64,000 nt of DNA from Corbicula japonica (taxonomy: Eukaryota > Mollusca > Bivalvia > Venerida > Cyrenidae). Location: the NCBI GenBank assembly GCA_038501625.1, contig JAZAYU010000222.1, positions 248,001 to 312,000 of the forward strand, given 5' to 3'. Below are positions 1-11,200 of this stretch, one piece after another. The notes under the pieces were generated by a model, which was not told the DNA's origin, did no database searches, and saw nothing but the letters and a program-made list of their open reading frames with translations. Positions within the stretch are counted from its first letter, which is position 1; every line of letters begins with the position of its first letter. The position numbers and the translations under genes are program-made.

Positions 1-104
1 TTTATGGTGGGTGCAAGGAAGGAACAGGGCGTTCACAGTATTCCTTTCACATTTCATACAGATAAAGATTTTCTTCAGACGCTTGTTCTCCTCTTCAGGG
101 GTTT
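1..104 (-). CDS. IAP exon 8 (partial): RING finger start
   Basis: After acceptor AATTACAG the frame gives EENKRLKKIFICMKCERN and then VNALFLPCTHH. This is C-x2-C plus the C-x-H-x pattern of the C-terminal IAP RING, which recruits E2 and drives dimerisation. The remaining cysteines and the stop lie beyond base 1. Confidence 0.88.
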
Positions 105-3100
105 CTGTAATTTGAAAAGGTGGTAAAACTTACAAAAATTAACATGATAAAATTAAATTTAATTTACATATTATTATAGTTAGATCAACAATATAACAAT
201 ATACTACTATCAATTCGATACGGGCCACTTTTGAAAACTTATTGTTATTGTTTAGGTTAACATTTTGAACAGTTAATGTTACATTAAGATTTGTTTGTAT
301 TGTTTATTTGATAAAACCGACAAAACTGATGGATTAGTCATATAAGTTCAGTTCTTGATTCTCCATATTTAAGCTCAATGTTGAAATGCCATTGGTAGTA
401 CTTTATCATTTTGTAGTGACGGAATGGTTTCTATTATTGACTAAAACACGTTTTGGTATGAAATTTTATAAAACGCGGCCGTATTATTCACTATAGACAT
501 TGTACTCGAGTTCATGCCCATCCAGCGTATTTATGATGTTAGGGGGGGGGGGGGGCAATGTTGCTAGGAACAAATTAAGTTTAAAATTGACAATCAAATT
601 AGAAATCAAATTAGAATTCAATATTCAGATCCGAATATCTTTTATCCATTTGACCATCCTAGAATTTTTCTCCTAAACAAGCTTCCACACATGATACTGA
701 ACCAAACGATTATAATAGCTAAATATTTTTAAAGGGAAAATGAGGGAAATGATCGATTATATAAGAATGCACCTCCGTTCTTTATTTGTGATTTTTATTG
801 TAAAGGATTGTTATCTTACTGTTGGGGAAAATGTATGTTGAAGCATCCTAGGCCCTAATTAAAACTCCCAGGTATATTTTTGCCAGTGACCAAAGCGGTA
901 ACCCCTCAGGTTCACATTTTTGTTGATAATCTGTGGTTTCTGTTTTGAAACTGGTCGTTTTATAAACGATGCTCTTTTTTCCTCTCTACGTTTTGGTTGT
1001 TGTGTAGGGAGGCTGTGTTTCCTAGATGTGGCCATTCCTGATAAGCATATTTCACTTTGTTTACAGTGAGCATCACATCAAATACATGTGCATATATTAT
1101 TATATTTTACCTGTTTGAGCAGCTTCTAATCTCTTTGCAGCCTCTCTGTTTTCTCTAACAATTTCAATATTGTCTATTATTTCTTCAAGCGTAGGTTTTA
1201 TAGTTCCTGTAAGAAGAGAAAAATAGAGCAGTTTTATTTTGTGAAATACGTGTTACAGAAATTTTATGCATTAAAACCGTTCGGTATATTTTGAATACGT
1301 TAAATAACAATATTGGAAGAAAAACTGTAAATTATATTTTTTTTATATAATATAATCGAGTATGATAGACCTATGTAACACGTAACGCGTTACACTCGCC
1401 CAATGACAAACGTCAATGTGAATGTAATTTTGACAACAATGTTCAAGCCTTACTGAAATGTTGTGTTCCTGGCGGTTTTGGTTTGAACCCGAAACATGCC
1501 TAATGCTAGATTATCGTTCTGTGTAACATTTTTAATGTAAGAGAATTATCACTACACAGTGGACTTCTTCTAAAAAATTAACCATTGTTTGAGATTTTTT
1601 TTACTTAAAATTCTAATCGGAATGTTGGTAACCTCTGTTTCGAAGTTCTTCGACGGTATTATTGAAATCTCCTTCTTTGAACCCCATATCTAGACACGCA
1701 TGTTTATGTTCGTTCATGATGGCCCGGAACTGTGGGTCTCTGAGCGTGGTCTGGGCCATTGTACGGGTCATATCATCAACACCTCCAGCCGCCGTGTTTT
1801 CCTAAAACGTTAAGAAAGATATTTATGACTAATAATAATATAATATATTATATAATCTGTTAATTTTCTAACATTTAAACAGTCCATGTACATGTTAAGT
1901 TGAGTTTGATAAATAATATATGTGCAGTTCAAGTCCAACCTTGTTTAACAATAAAAACAATAACAATGGGGTTAAAATTAAAACATAAACCTTGGGTTGA
2001 AACTCATGATGAAAGAATGGCGATAAATCGCCATTTCAGCCAATCAGATGTTTGAGATTTGAGACTGGTTTCCATTCTCAGTTTAATAACCTTAGGGCTA
2101 AATCTCGTGCCAGATATCCCCATAGTTTGTTTTGCATAGGTAAAGCTAAAAAATTATCTTATACTTCAATGAATATTAGAAAGCAAATCATACGTCTTGG
2201 TCTAGAGACGCCTGAATTAGTGCAATATATTCGTCTCCTTTCTGTTGACGAGCAAAGGGACACGCCGGGAACCAACGGCAGTGTTCCGTCCAGGGATCGT
2301 CTTCAGCATCCCATCTCCGTAATCCTCCGTCACAAGCGAAACAACGCACGTGGTCTTCTGTGCCTGAACAGAATGTCGATAAAATTGAAATCAAATTAAA
2401 AAAATTGCCGTGTTAAAAAAAAGTGTGTTGTCTACTGAACAAATTTTAAAAACAAAGAATGATACTTTTTTTAATTTATTTCAATCACAATTAGAAGAGT
2501 ACTTGTGGAAGGTTATAAACATCAATGTGTTATTAAGGTTTGGGTTTTTGTCTTGGCGAGCGAATTGTTAAACGTCGGAGGTAAAAGAAATTGAAACCCA
2601 AATCAGTTTTACATTGAAAACAGATATATTAAAATAATTAACAACCAGTCAGTATACACCAGTTACTATTTTTGACATTTTTCGTCTAAATTGTCTTTTT
2701 ATGTTCTAAATAAATCCATTAAAAACCAATAAAATTGTGGTTGACATATAATACCTGTATAGTACAGCCCTGCTTCCGCGAGCTGCCTCGGTGTCTGCAT
2801 TATACTTGACGGCCATCTAGCAAATGTTCTTAGACGTGCTTCTATTGTTCTCAATTCAGGGTGACGACAGGTGTAGTTTATTTCAGCTGGATTCTCATAT
2901 TGCTCTATGTAAACATAATTTGAATTTATTAATTGGGATGCAAAAAAAAACTAAACTAAAAATGTTCTTTATTTACATGCAGCTGACTACTTTAAAAGCA
3001 AAGGGATGCCATCAAATTTCTGTAAACACATTATATTACCAAAGGCAGATTCAGTACATAAAGTCATTTTTTTCCCACAGTTATTGTGTTGAATCTCCCA

Positions 3101-6100
3101 TTACTTCAATGCCTGTTTATATGAAAAAATGTTCTGTGCATACGGAAACTGCGTTAAATTACTATGCTTTATCTAAGCATGTCTTCTCCGTGTATATGTG
3201 TACATGTATTCCCAAATTTCCACTCTTTTGAAACTTAAACACGGATAATTAAACTATTGATGGGGACGTGTTATTGTGCATTTATAAATTACTTTGCGAA
3301 GGAAAGGTACGTAAAAACTATGATTTTACTACAGGAAGACTGAAATGAGCATTTATTCGAGTATTATACATGCAGATTTTTAAATCTTAAAAAATATAAT
3401 ACGACAAACCTTTATAAATAATATAGGTAGTCGAACTTAAAAGTAGCTAAAAGTAATTATTGTAGAGGTTGTTGTGTGAAGTGTCCTCTTAAGAGAATAA
3501 ATAAAAACTTAATGCATATCAAAAGAATGTCACGCATTATGCAATTAAATAAACATTTGTTAAAAGAAAACAATGTCCAAATTTGTAAAGGTGTTTTTGT
3601 TTGTTTTTTAAGCGAGGACTGTCGCCGAAAAATTAGACGATTCCGTATTGGACAATGTTTTCCAATTCTTTATTTTGCAGCTTCCCGTGTTCTTTTCGAC
3701 GTCATCGTTACTATTTTAAACTGAGTGACGTGGCACATTCAGTGCAAAATAAATATTTGTATAAAAATACAATATACTTACAATTAGAGTGGATGAAAAA
3801 CAACCGAACTAAACAAATAATAATTTTAAAACTGTATAACTTACGTTGAAGCTGATTTCTTCGGAGCCTTTGTTGGTCGGGAAGACGCAATTTACTCTGA
3901 TAAAGAAAAATTACAACCAAGCCTTTCAATTAATACATCTTTTAAGGTATCGCAAACATTACAAATGGCGGAAACAGGCTAAAATTTCAAAAAAATGAAT
4001 TTTTGGGGAAATACTTATTGCCACCTAGATTTTAGTAAATAAATGTATTTAGCTATGGATGTAGTAAATGTTTGCAAGCTCAGTTTAGTCTAATTCATGT
4101 TCTAATTACCAAGCACATACTAAAACAAAAGAAAAACCATTTGCATGAGAACTCTGAAATTCATGAACAATATACCGAAGCAACTCATACCTGAAATAAG
4201 TATATGCTGGTCTACAATGTTTAGTGCCAATTCGTCAAAATAATGTTAGGGTTTTCAAGAAATTCAAGGAAATCTTACTTCCTGGTTCAAAGTGAAAGTA
4301 GATTTCTATGATAGCTAAATACCTTTATTTACTACAATCTAGGTGTCAATAAGTATTTCCCCCAAAATTCAGTTTTGAAATTTTAGCTAGTTTTCGCCAT
4401 TTGCAATGTTTGCAACCTCTTAAATGATATCGTAACATACATACATTCTAAAGCTTTCAAATTTTCATTATAATGAGTGTTGTTTTCTTTGTAAAAACTT
4501 GTGAAACCTATTTCTACTATAACACTACTGTTCACATGTAAATTTTGAAGGATACAATTCCCCTTTAGGCATAAACATTTTATTGATTAACAGCGAACGC
4601 TTTTCAGGTGAAAAACACTAAGTAACATATTATTTTAATCTTTAACATTCTTTATCGATAAATGCGTCCATAATCCTAAATATAATACAATATTAATGAA
4701 TTATTTTTTTCTAAAGTGTGTTAGCAATAACTTGTAAGAACTGACCGTCATTTCAGCCAGACGTGATGGTCCCAGGTGATCAAATAGATATTCACAATCC
4801 CCGGAGTGTCGAACATGTTCAAGTAGTGGGTCGTCATCTTCCGAAAAATCTTTCAGGCCTATCCCACACTGACAACAACGTACCAAGTCTCCGTTATCTG
4901 ATGTAAAGTACACAAAAATAAAAGTAAGAACAATGAAAATGAAATGACTGAAAGTAATTGGACCTTATGATATACGAAACTTAAACAAGGATAAATTTAC
5001 TTCAATTATCCTTTATTTTGCGTTTTTGCTTTTAGAAATTAATAGCAGTTAACATATAATTATTTAGGGCTTGATAAAATTGTTTATATATTTCATATGT
5101 AATGATCTTTGAGTTTGTTTCCGTTAATCTCTGTTATTTATTTGCTTTTATGACTGTTTTCGGCAATACGAAGTCTTGAAAAGGGTAACTAGCTTTCATT
5201 TATGCGACTGTAGTCTTTAACAAATTAAGTAAGCATACATTGTATTGTTAACTTTTACTATCAAATGTATTGAATGACTAGGAGTTAGGATTGCATCAAA
5301 ATCGCGAAAAGGACTAATTTACATAATTCTTTCTATACCATACACTTACCGGTGAAGAAAAATCCTGCATCACTGAGCTGACGCTTGTTTGGGCTTCTAC
5401 GCGTCCAATGCGTAAAAGTTGCGAATCTGTCAACGGGATCGACGTACTGTGGATAACGCGGTTGCCGCCTTGGCCTTGATCCAAACGTTACATTGTCGTG
5501 TCCAGGTAAAAAATTGTTTGTTTCTGGTGAAAATCCGTCTTGTCTTTGTATTCTGCCTTGTAAACCTTGTTGAACTGAAAACAGGGATCCGTTTTCAAAA
5601 CAAACTGTTACTGTATTGTCACTGGCACTGTCTAAAGTACTAGAAACCTGCGTTGGAAAGCCTCCATTGACTGGACACACCGTATACGTCCATTCATTTC
5701 TTGCAGGAATAACTTTCTTGGATCCTTTCAAAGATACTGTATGTTTTCTTTCTAATACTTTACTGTCTTGCTGGCCTAATAATGCAATATTTTGTCGATA
5801 TTGTGTTCCGGTTACGTAGTTTACGGTATATTCATTAAACAGCTGCTCACGAGGCACTGGACATGTTCCTAATAAACTTCCAAGCGACACATTCAGATGA
5901 GGTGGTACATATGCTTCATTTTCTAGCAGAATATTTTCAAAGAGTTTAGCAAAATCGGAACACTTGGGTAATACTCGACATTCGTTTTCATCATTCCAGT
6001 AAATAAGAAAAGTGTGATTACTTCCATAAATTGAACACAACTGATCGAAATCACGGACAAATCTTGAATTGTTTTTAATGGAATCTTTCCGAAGACTGAA

Positions 6101-6376
6101 AAGAACTGTATGTGAAATAGAGGTAAAAATATCAATTTCACAGTCATGTAGTAAAATGAAACAGTTACGAAATATATCTTTAATAGTGCTTATGTTAAAT
6201 ATAACATCCGTCCAAGAATAATCGGTATAGATGATTTTAATCTTTTGTATACAGATATGTATTGGATATAAATTTTTGTTCTCCATAGGTTTGTCTTTTA
6301 TTTTCGCCAACGTTGTCTGCTTTAGTTCCTTGATAGTTTTGCGAAGTTTATCGAAATTATCTGTGCTGGGATCCAT
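1..6376 (-). CDS. Inhibitor-of-apoptosis (BIRC-like) gene, 2x BIR + UBA + RING, 3' end cut by window
   Basis: Eight coding exons on the minus strand join in phase: 6376-5350, 4897-4746, 3896-3845, 2904-2755, 2363-2194, 1801-1633, 1206-1111 and 104-<1. Domains in order are an unrecognised ~310-residue N-terminal region, BIR1 (split between exons 1 and 2), a basic linker, BIR2 (split between exons 4 and 5), a UBA-like segment, a short helical exon and the RING start. Both BIRs show C-x2-C-x16-H-x6-C. In this family BIRs bind caspases or IAP-binding-motif proteins and the RING transfers ubiquitin, in the cytosol. Junctions use GTAAGT-type donors, except GTCAGT at 4745 and GTTACC at 1632, which are weaker. 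No disabling change is visible. The start is the first ATG of the exon-1 frame; an upstream exon cannot be excluded. Family assignment is firm; caspase targets and orthology (BIRC2/3/7/XIAP) are not resolved. Confidence 0.9.
541..554. repeat. Poly-G tract
   Basis: Fourteen consecutive G in the intron between IAP exons 7 and 8. Length may be unreliable in the assembly. Confidence 0.9.
810..1065 (+). repeat. Dispersed repeat family R1, copy a
   Basis: Lies in the IAP intron between exons 7 and 8. Its core (about 885-1060) runs from GGTAACCCCTCAGGTT through TGTGGCCATTCCTGATA to CATATTTCACTTTG. The same order of blocks recurs at 6,776-6,930, 10,385-10,620, 43,740-43,955, 48,930-49,065 and 63,945-64,000. 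No RNA polymerase III boxes or coding frame were recognised. Confidence 0.8.
1111..1206 (-). CDS. IAP exon 7: helical linker before RING
   Basis: A 96-nt exon between TCTTACAG and GTAAAA encodes a charged amphipathic helix (TLEEIIDNIEIVRENREAAK). Such a helix precedes the RING in IAPs and probably contributes to dimer packing. Confidence 0.82.
1633..1801 (-). CDS. IAP exon 6: UBA-like segment
   Basis: Encodes a stretch ending HACLDMGFKEGDFNNTVEEL. The MGF turn followed by a second helix resembles the UBA domain that sits between BIRs and RING in cIAP/XIAP-type proteins and binds ubiquitin chains. The 3' border is set by phase: ..AACAGAG|GTTACC joins the G|GA start of the next exon. The donor is weak, so the exact end is less certain. 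Confidence 0.8.
2194..2363 (-). CDS. IAP exon 5: zinc-binding half of BIR2
   Basis: Encodes VRCFACDGGLRRW, DDPW, EHCRWFPAC and the trailing helix KGDEYIALIQ. This is a canonical type II-like BIR with an intact DGGLRRW groove. The exon ends after LDQD at a GTATGA donor in phase 0. A copy of the dispersed GAGATTTGAGACTGG repeat lies about 100 bp downstream in the intron. Confidence 0.93.
2755..2904 (-). CDS. IAP exon 4: first half of BIR2
   Basis: The exon encodes the BIR helix and strand region RHPELRTIEARLRTFARWPS up to GLYYTG, then donor GTATTA. RLRTFARWP and LAEAGLYYTG are hallmark BIR text. The phase (C|AG in, G| out) joins exons 3 and 5. Confidence 0.9.
3845..3896 (-). CDS. IAP exon 3: 52-nt basic linker
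   Basis: A 52-nt exon lies between TTTATCAG and GTAAGT and encodes SKLRLPDQQRLRRNQLQ. Its entry phase 0 and exit phase 1 fit exons 2 and 4. It is Arg/Gln-rich and links the two BIR domains. Confidence 0.75.
3946..4419. mobile_element. 474-bp palindromic MITE with TTAA flanks
   Basis: Two arms of about 115 bp (3946-4064 and 4300-4419) are inverted copies of each other, e.g. CAAACATTACAAATGGCG against CGCCATTTGCAATGTTTG. TTAA lies immediately outside each end (3942-3945, 4420-4423). A TTAA duplication fits piggyBac or Kolobok families. It is non-coding and sits in the IAP intron between exons 2 and 3. Confidence 0.75.
4746..4897 (-). CDS. IAP exon 2: zinc-binding half of BIR1
   Basis: The acceptor TTTACATCAG completes the codon left open by exon 1. 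The exon encodes RCCQC followed by sixteen residues, H, six residues and C, the complete BIR zinc ligand set. It lacks the Trp seen in BIR2 (LKDF instead of LRRW) and the family's usual DDPW is DDPL, so its peptide groove may be weaker than that of BIR2. It ends at codon phase 0 with donor GTCAGT. Confidence 0.88.
5350..6376 (-). CDS. IAP exon 1: novel N-terminal region plus first half of BIR1
   Basis: A single open frame of 342 codons ends at a GTAAGT donor after FFFT. Only the last ~40 residues are recognisable, as the N-terminal half of a BIR (VDRFATFTHWTRRSPNKRQL). The preceding ~300 residues begin with a Lys-rich helical stretch. They then alternate hydrophobic strands and charged loops, with Ser/Asn/Gln-rich text near residues 230-300. 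I see no CARD, DED or transmembrane segment. Typical IAPs start close to the first BIR, so this extension is unusual. It could be a lineage-specific domain or a fused exon. Confidence 0.8.
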
Positions 6377-6775
6377 TAACCGAAAATAATTTAATTGTCT
6401 GCGTCGTCTTACTTAGTACGAACCCCTCTACAGGTCAGAGAAAATCCAAAAGATCAGTTCCTGAAAGGCAAATGTAAGATGACATATTATTTCTTGTCAA
6501 TAACCCAAATCTCAATTAAGGTCTTAATGTTTCGATTACATATGTTCGTTTCAGAAATATGCAGAAATACGCTGGAACTTTTTAAACTAAAGAATATAAT
6601 TAGTCTTTGCAAAAACTGATTTGAGTTAATACACGATTCTTTTACTTCTTATTTTATAAAAAGAAACAAGCTTTGCCTAGTGCTTTAAAAAAGCAACATC
6701 AACATTTATGAATATAAGTTTCTCGAGCAACCTTAACTTCATATCTAAATTTTAAGCGCCTTGGCATTGTGAAAA

Positions 6776-6930
6776 AGGTGAAATATGCATATCAGGAATG
6801 GCCACATCCAGCAGACACAGCCTCCCCACACAGCCAAAAAGTAGAGAGGAAAAGAGAGCATGGTACTGCAATAAGCAGTTTCAAAATGGACGCCACAAAC
6901 AATTGACGAAAGTGAGAACACTTGCCCCAA
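6776..6930 (-). repeat. Dispersed repeat family R1, copy b
   Basis: Inverted relative to copy a. It reads GTGAAATATGCATATCAGGA, then ATGGCCACATCC, AGCCTCCCCACACAGCC and GAGAGGAAAAGAGAGCAT. The conserved edge is at the left. Confidence 0.8.
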
Positions 6931-7392
6931 CAGGTTATGATATTACAAAACAAGTACAAGCTGTCTTGGTAAAATAACTCCAACTCAACCAAAAGCCCAA
7001 CAATGTTGCACGCAAAAGCACACAAACATATAAAACATAAGAAGCTAATAGCATTGCAAAGCAAAAAGCTCGAGTACACAATGATCTTGCAGAGACCAGA
7101 TCATCTGGATTCAAATTAGCAAGAACAAGATGACAGGGATAAAAGAAACAAATCGGGCTTATAGGTTCTTTCAAGAAAAGATTTCCCCATAAACCTTCAT
7201 AAACTCTTAAACCCCTGCCACCGTCGTGCAAACAAAGAGGTTAGAATAATGATCGACTAGATATGGGTTAACCACCAGGCCTGCAGAGCGCTGCAGAATA
7301 TCATGTTGGTATCCTTTCTTTTTGAATTTACATATTGTTTTTACGAATAACTGGGAGAAATAAATTGCCTTTAATTTTCTTAAGTTTATAAA

Positions 7393-8640
7393 TTAAATCT
7401 CCATAAAAACTGGCTGTGAAATACCTTGTTGCAAAAGTGATTTTAAACTGCATCTGTATTGTTGAATTAAATCTGGGTATCGGCGATAAAACTTGCGAAC
7501 GGTTTTTCTTCTTTTGTAAAACCTTGAACCTTGTTTTAAAAGTTTATTCTGTTTTGCAACGATTACGTTCATTGAAGTCATTAACATCATTGCAAGCTCT
7601 AGAAAATCGAACAAGCTGTGAGATATAATCCCCGTAAAATGTAGCATCGCCGTCTAAAAACGGAAAATTTACAATATTTAAATTAAAATCATCTCTTTTA
7701 TCATATATTTTAGTAGTGACGTATCCGTTTTGAATAGAAAGATTAAGATCAAGAAAGTGTGCTTGCTTATCTGAAGTGTTTGCTTTATTTTGTTGTAGTT
7801 CATTAGGATAAATTTTATGAACCAGAGATGGAAAATTGTTATTTTCTATATTCAACAAGTCATCAAGGTATCTCGAGGTTAAAGGCTGTAATAGTGATCA
7901 TCCGGATGTTCGGTAGAAAGAGACAACATAAAATCTCTTTCATAACAGGATTAAAACAGATCAGCATCAAGGGGTGCACAGTTAGTACCCATTGGAATGC
8001 CTATTACTTGTTAATAAATAGAGGTACCAAATCTTACATAAATATTTTCCAATAAAAAGGTGAGCGCCTGGATAAGGTCTTGACTGGTCCAGGAAGTATA
8101 ATTATTATAAAAACCATCTTTAAAGAATTCCCTATGTTTATAACAAGCGATTAATGTTTTATTTTCTCTAGCAAAAGTTTTTTTCAATGAGAACGGTTAG
8201 CTTGTCTCTTATTGAAATATGAGGGAGAGAAGTATATAAAGTTGATAATCATAAGTAGAAAAACAGAACGCCTGAAAATTATTCGATTTAAGCTTTTTCA
8301 AAACGTCATTTGAATTTTTAATCGACCAGTATAATTTTTTCCAATGGTTTCAAAAACCTTTTCGCAATGCATATTTACATGATCTTTTGTAGCTGTAGAC
8401 AAGATGTTAAGAGCACGGATAATTTAATGCAAGAACTAGAGTTAGCAATAAATCTTGCTTTGTAGGGTGTTTTGTGCATTTTAGGCAACCAATACATAGT
8501 GGGTATTTTGTCTTGTTTCGGCTCAACACTGATTCTAAATTTTGTAATTGGTAGAGGGTGGGCAGTTACAATATCCCTCTCAAATGACGAAGTTAATGTA
8601 TAAGCATTAGTGCTATTAAGTTCTTCAGTTTGAACATTAA
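7393..8640 (-). pseudogene. Degenerate reverse transcriptase (Penelope-like or related)
   Basis: Read on the minus strand, pieces in shifting frames give an ordered reverse transcriptase: PTMYWLPKMHKTPYKARFIA (near 8.5 kb), FWSIKNS-type text, GIPMGTNCAPL (near 8.0 kb), RYLDDLLNIENN with the YxDD-like active site (near 7.86 kb), FLDLNLSIQNGYVTTKIYDK (7.75 kb) and KFYRRYPDLI..LLQQGIS (7.4-7.5 kb). Several stops and frameshifts separate them, so it is dead. The motif set matches a widespread animal RT family that I associate with Penelope-like elements. The clade is an inference; no endonuclease is visible. Confidence 0.75.
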
Positions 8641-9424
8641 TATAGTGTATACGTCACACTATAATTACATTATTTGAAACCTTATCAGCAGGAAATGTGT
8701 CGTCCGTTTACCAATTTAAAGAGCTCTTTATTTCACGTAACATGGTAAATGGGCAGTACGTTGAATTTAGCACTGAATTTCATGATCGGTATGTTCAAAC
8801 AAAATATTTACTATTTTCCGCATTTTACCCGAAATAACTTAACCAAGTCAAATAAAGCGTTATTAAACTAGAATCTATGTCATTTCTTAAATTTTAAATT
8901 GGTAAACTAAAAATGATCATCGATTAAATTTTGATACGTGTATTTATATGTCTTAGCATTTGAACATTCGATGTGGTTAATCATGAAATACTTGTATAGA
9001 CCTTATCACTTTGATAAACTGACGTTAGAATGTTAAATCTTATTTAACAGAAATCAATTTGTCAATCTAATATCGAATCACAATCCTCGCAATGATTTAA
9101 CAAACCGATCGCAAATGGAAAAGGCAAACATAACAAAACGTTGAAACTCAGAGTGAGTTACTATTAGGTTTTTCTTTTGTTAACAAAACATTAAAATGTT
9201 CAAAATGAAAGACAAAGTATGCTAACAAAATTAAATTAAATTAAAAACTATGTCTGTTTTATCAAATTTCAAAAGGTCTCCGCCTTAAAATTTAGGAAAT
9301 ATTTAAAGTACTTATACATATGGGTTAGCTTCGTGGGGTGTATGCTCAAAAGTAATCTTTTATATTTCGAAACAAGCTTATGTACAATGTCAAATGTTAC
9401 ACTTGTTACCAATAAAAATAATAA

Positions 9425-9500
9425 TGCCCCTATTGGGGAGCGAAGCCGTATGGCCATGCAACGCCAATAACGCTACCTATTGAGCTAACCGAGACAACCC
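9425..9500 (-). repeat. Possible tRNA-like SINE remnant
   Basis: The minus strand reads GGTTAGCTCAATAGGTAGCG (A-box-like), then GGCTTCGCTCCCC (poor B-box). The spacing is near that of a tRNA head, but no cloverleaf can be completed. Weak call. Confidence 0.35.
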
Positions 9501-10057
9501 CAAAACGGGTGATCGCATAACCCTGATAAACGAATTCATCACTGCATGACACCGTAAACCGACTATTTACTGATTACAGTACGGGGAGACTTTTTACGGC
9601 CGTCACACTGCACAAACGTCATGAATATTTTGCTAAGCGATTACATAAATGCAGAATCGCGTAGAATATTTCAAAATATATTTAGAATCTATTTTTAAAT
9701 AAGGAGAGATGACCCTTTGTTAATTAAGAATCAACCCGCTACTGACGATTTTGTGAATTTGTTTTCACCCCTACCTTGATTAAATGTCAAATGGTTTCCA
9801 AAGTGTTGTAGGAATGTAATTATTATTTCGAAATAAAGAAGGATTGAAGGTCATGTATTTTTATTAAGTTTCAAGTTTGACCAATATATTCCGCTTTCAC
9901 ACTGTAAAATTAAAGTATTCGGTGTATTTAAAACATTGTTTTAGTATTATCGTTTATAAAAATACTGATACATTTTGTATCTTTATACACAGATAATAAC
10001 TTCGAACACGTAACTATGAACATTTCAACTTGCATCCTTAAAGTAATAACACTATAA

Positions 10058-10187
10058 TTCAAATCATCAATCCAGAGTAACTGAATGTCGTTTTAATTAT
10101 TAATCTAGTTGTCTCGCACAGAAACCAAACACAGAACACATTTATAATTAAAACGACATTCAGTTACTCTGGATTGATTATTTGAAA
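10058..10187. repeat. 43-bp inverted repeat (hairpin)
   Basis: The left arm 10,058-10,100 and right arm 10,145-10,187 are reverse complements with one mismatch, around a 44-bp spacer. Both contain CCAGAGTAACTGAATGTCG or its complement. Such near-perfect arms imply recent origin. Confidence 0.85.
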
Positions 10188-10384
10188 TAGAATTCAATCG
10201 TCAATAAATATATCAAATATTCCTGCAGCAAAACGTTTTCTCTCCCACTCTGTTTTACCGACAATGCTACGAGTTTCTTTTTTTAAGCTTTATATGTGTT
10301 TGTGTCCAGATTGTCGAGTTGGTTGTTGGAATTGAGCGTTTTCACCAAGACACTTTTTATTTGTATGTTTATACCTTTAGGTTC

Positions 10385-10620
10385 AAGTGTGAGGTTGTTG
10401 CACCCTAGAAGCTTTTTTTAACACCAATAGGCAAATTGTTTTGCAACTGACTGTTCCAAGCCGGTAACCCCTAGGGTTCTCGTTTTCGTTAATTTATTGT
10501 GGTGTCAATTTTGAAATTGATCATTTTATTTACCTTGCTATCTTTTACTTTCTACGTTTGGGCTGTGTAGGGGTTGTGTCCTCTGGATACGGCCATTCCT
10601 GATATGCATATTTCACTTTT
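10385..10620 (+). repeat. Dispersed repeat family R1, copy c
   Basis: Contains GGTAACCCCTAGGGTT, the TTTTGAAATTGATCATTTTA block and GGCCATTCCTGATATGCAT ending CATATTTCACTTTT, in the same order as copy a. Confidence 0.8.
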
Positions 10621-10815
10621 CCAAAAATACTGCACAAATATTGTGTTAGAACTTGGGTGTTATTTTCTGTTGAAGATTTTCAGTAGTTATTAAATTATTA
10701 CCGACCGTCTTTCGAAAAGATGTTTATGTTGGGGTTTATCATCTGAAAATAAGGGATTTATCATTACGAAAAAATGAATGTTAATTTATTTTAAAGAATG
10801 GAATAAACGTAACTC

Positions 10816-11200
10816 ACCATGCACTTATATATAATGAGTACATTTAAAATTCAGAAAAATGTCTTGACATACTCGTACATTCCTTTAACTGGAAAAGGAA
10901 CTAAATTTTAGATTCCCAATATTTGTTTGGTTTTAAAACCTACCATGCACTTATGTATTAGCACGTTCATGTAAAATTCACAAAACTCCCTTGACATACT
11001 CGGACATTCCTTTATCTGGAATAGGAACTTTATTCAGTTTTCCGGTATTTGTTTGGCTTTAAAACCTACCAAGCACACATTTATTGAGTAATTTAAACAT
11101 TCATAGACGGTCTTGACATCCTCGTACATTTCTTTAACCGGAATAGGAAGTTTAAAAGTTTCACAATTTAGATTGCCAATATTTGATAAGCTTGAAAACT
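10816..11200. repeat. Tandem repeat, three 126-bp units
   Basis: Units begin at 10,816, 10,942 and 11,068 with ACCATGCACTTAT or ACCAAGCACACAT. Each contains CTTGACATACTCGTACATTC-type text and a GGAAAAGGAA/GGAATAGGAA block. The units have diverged moderately. Confidence 0.85.

Noticed and set aside
2824..3231. Plus-strand frame of 135 codons
   Set aside because: It starts as antisense of the BIR2 exon and continues through intron sequence.
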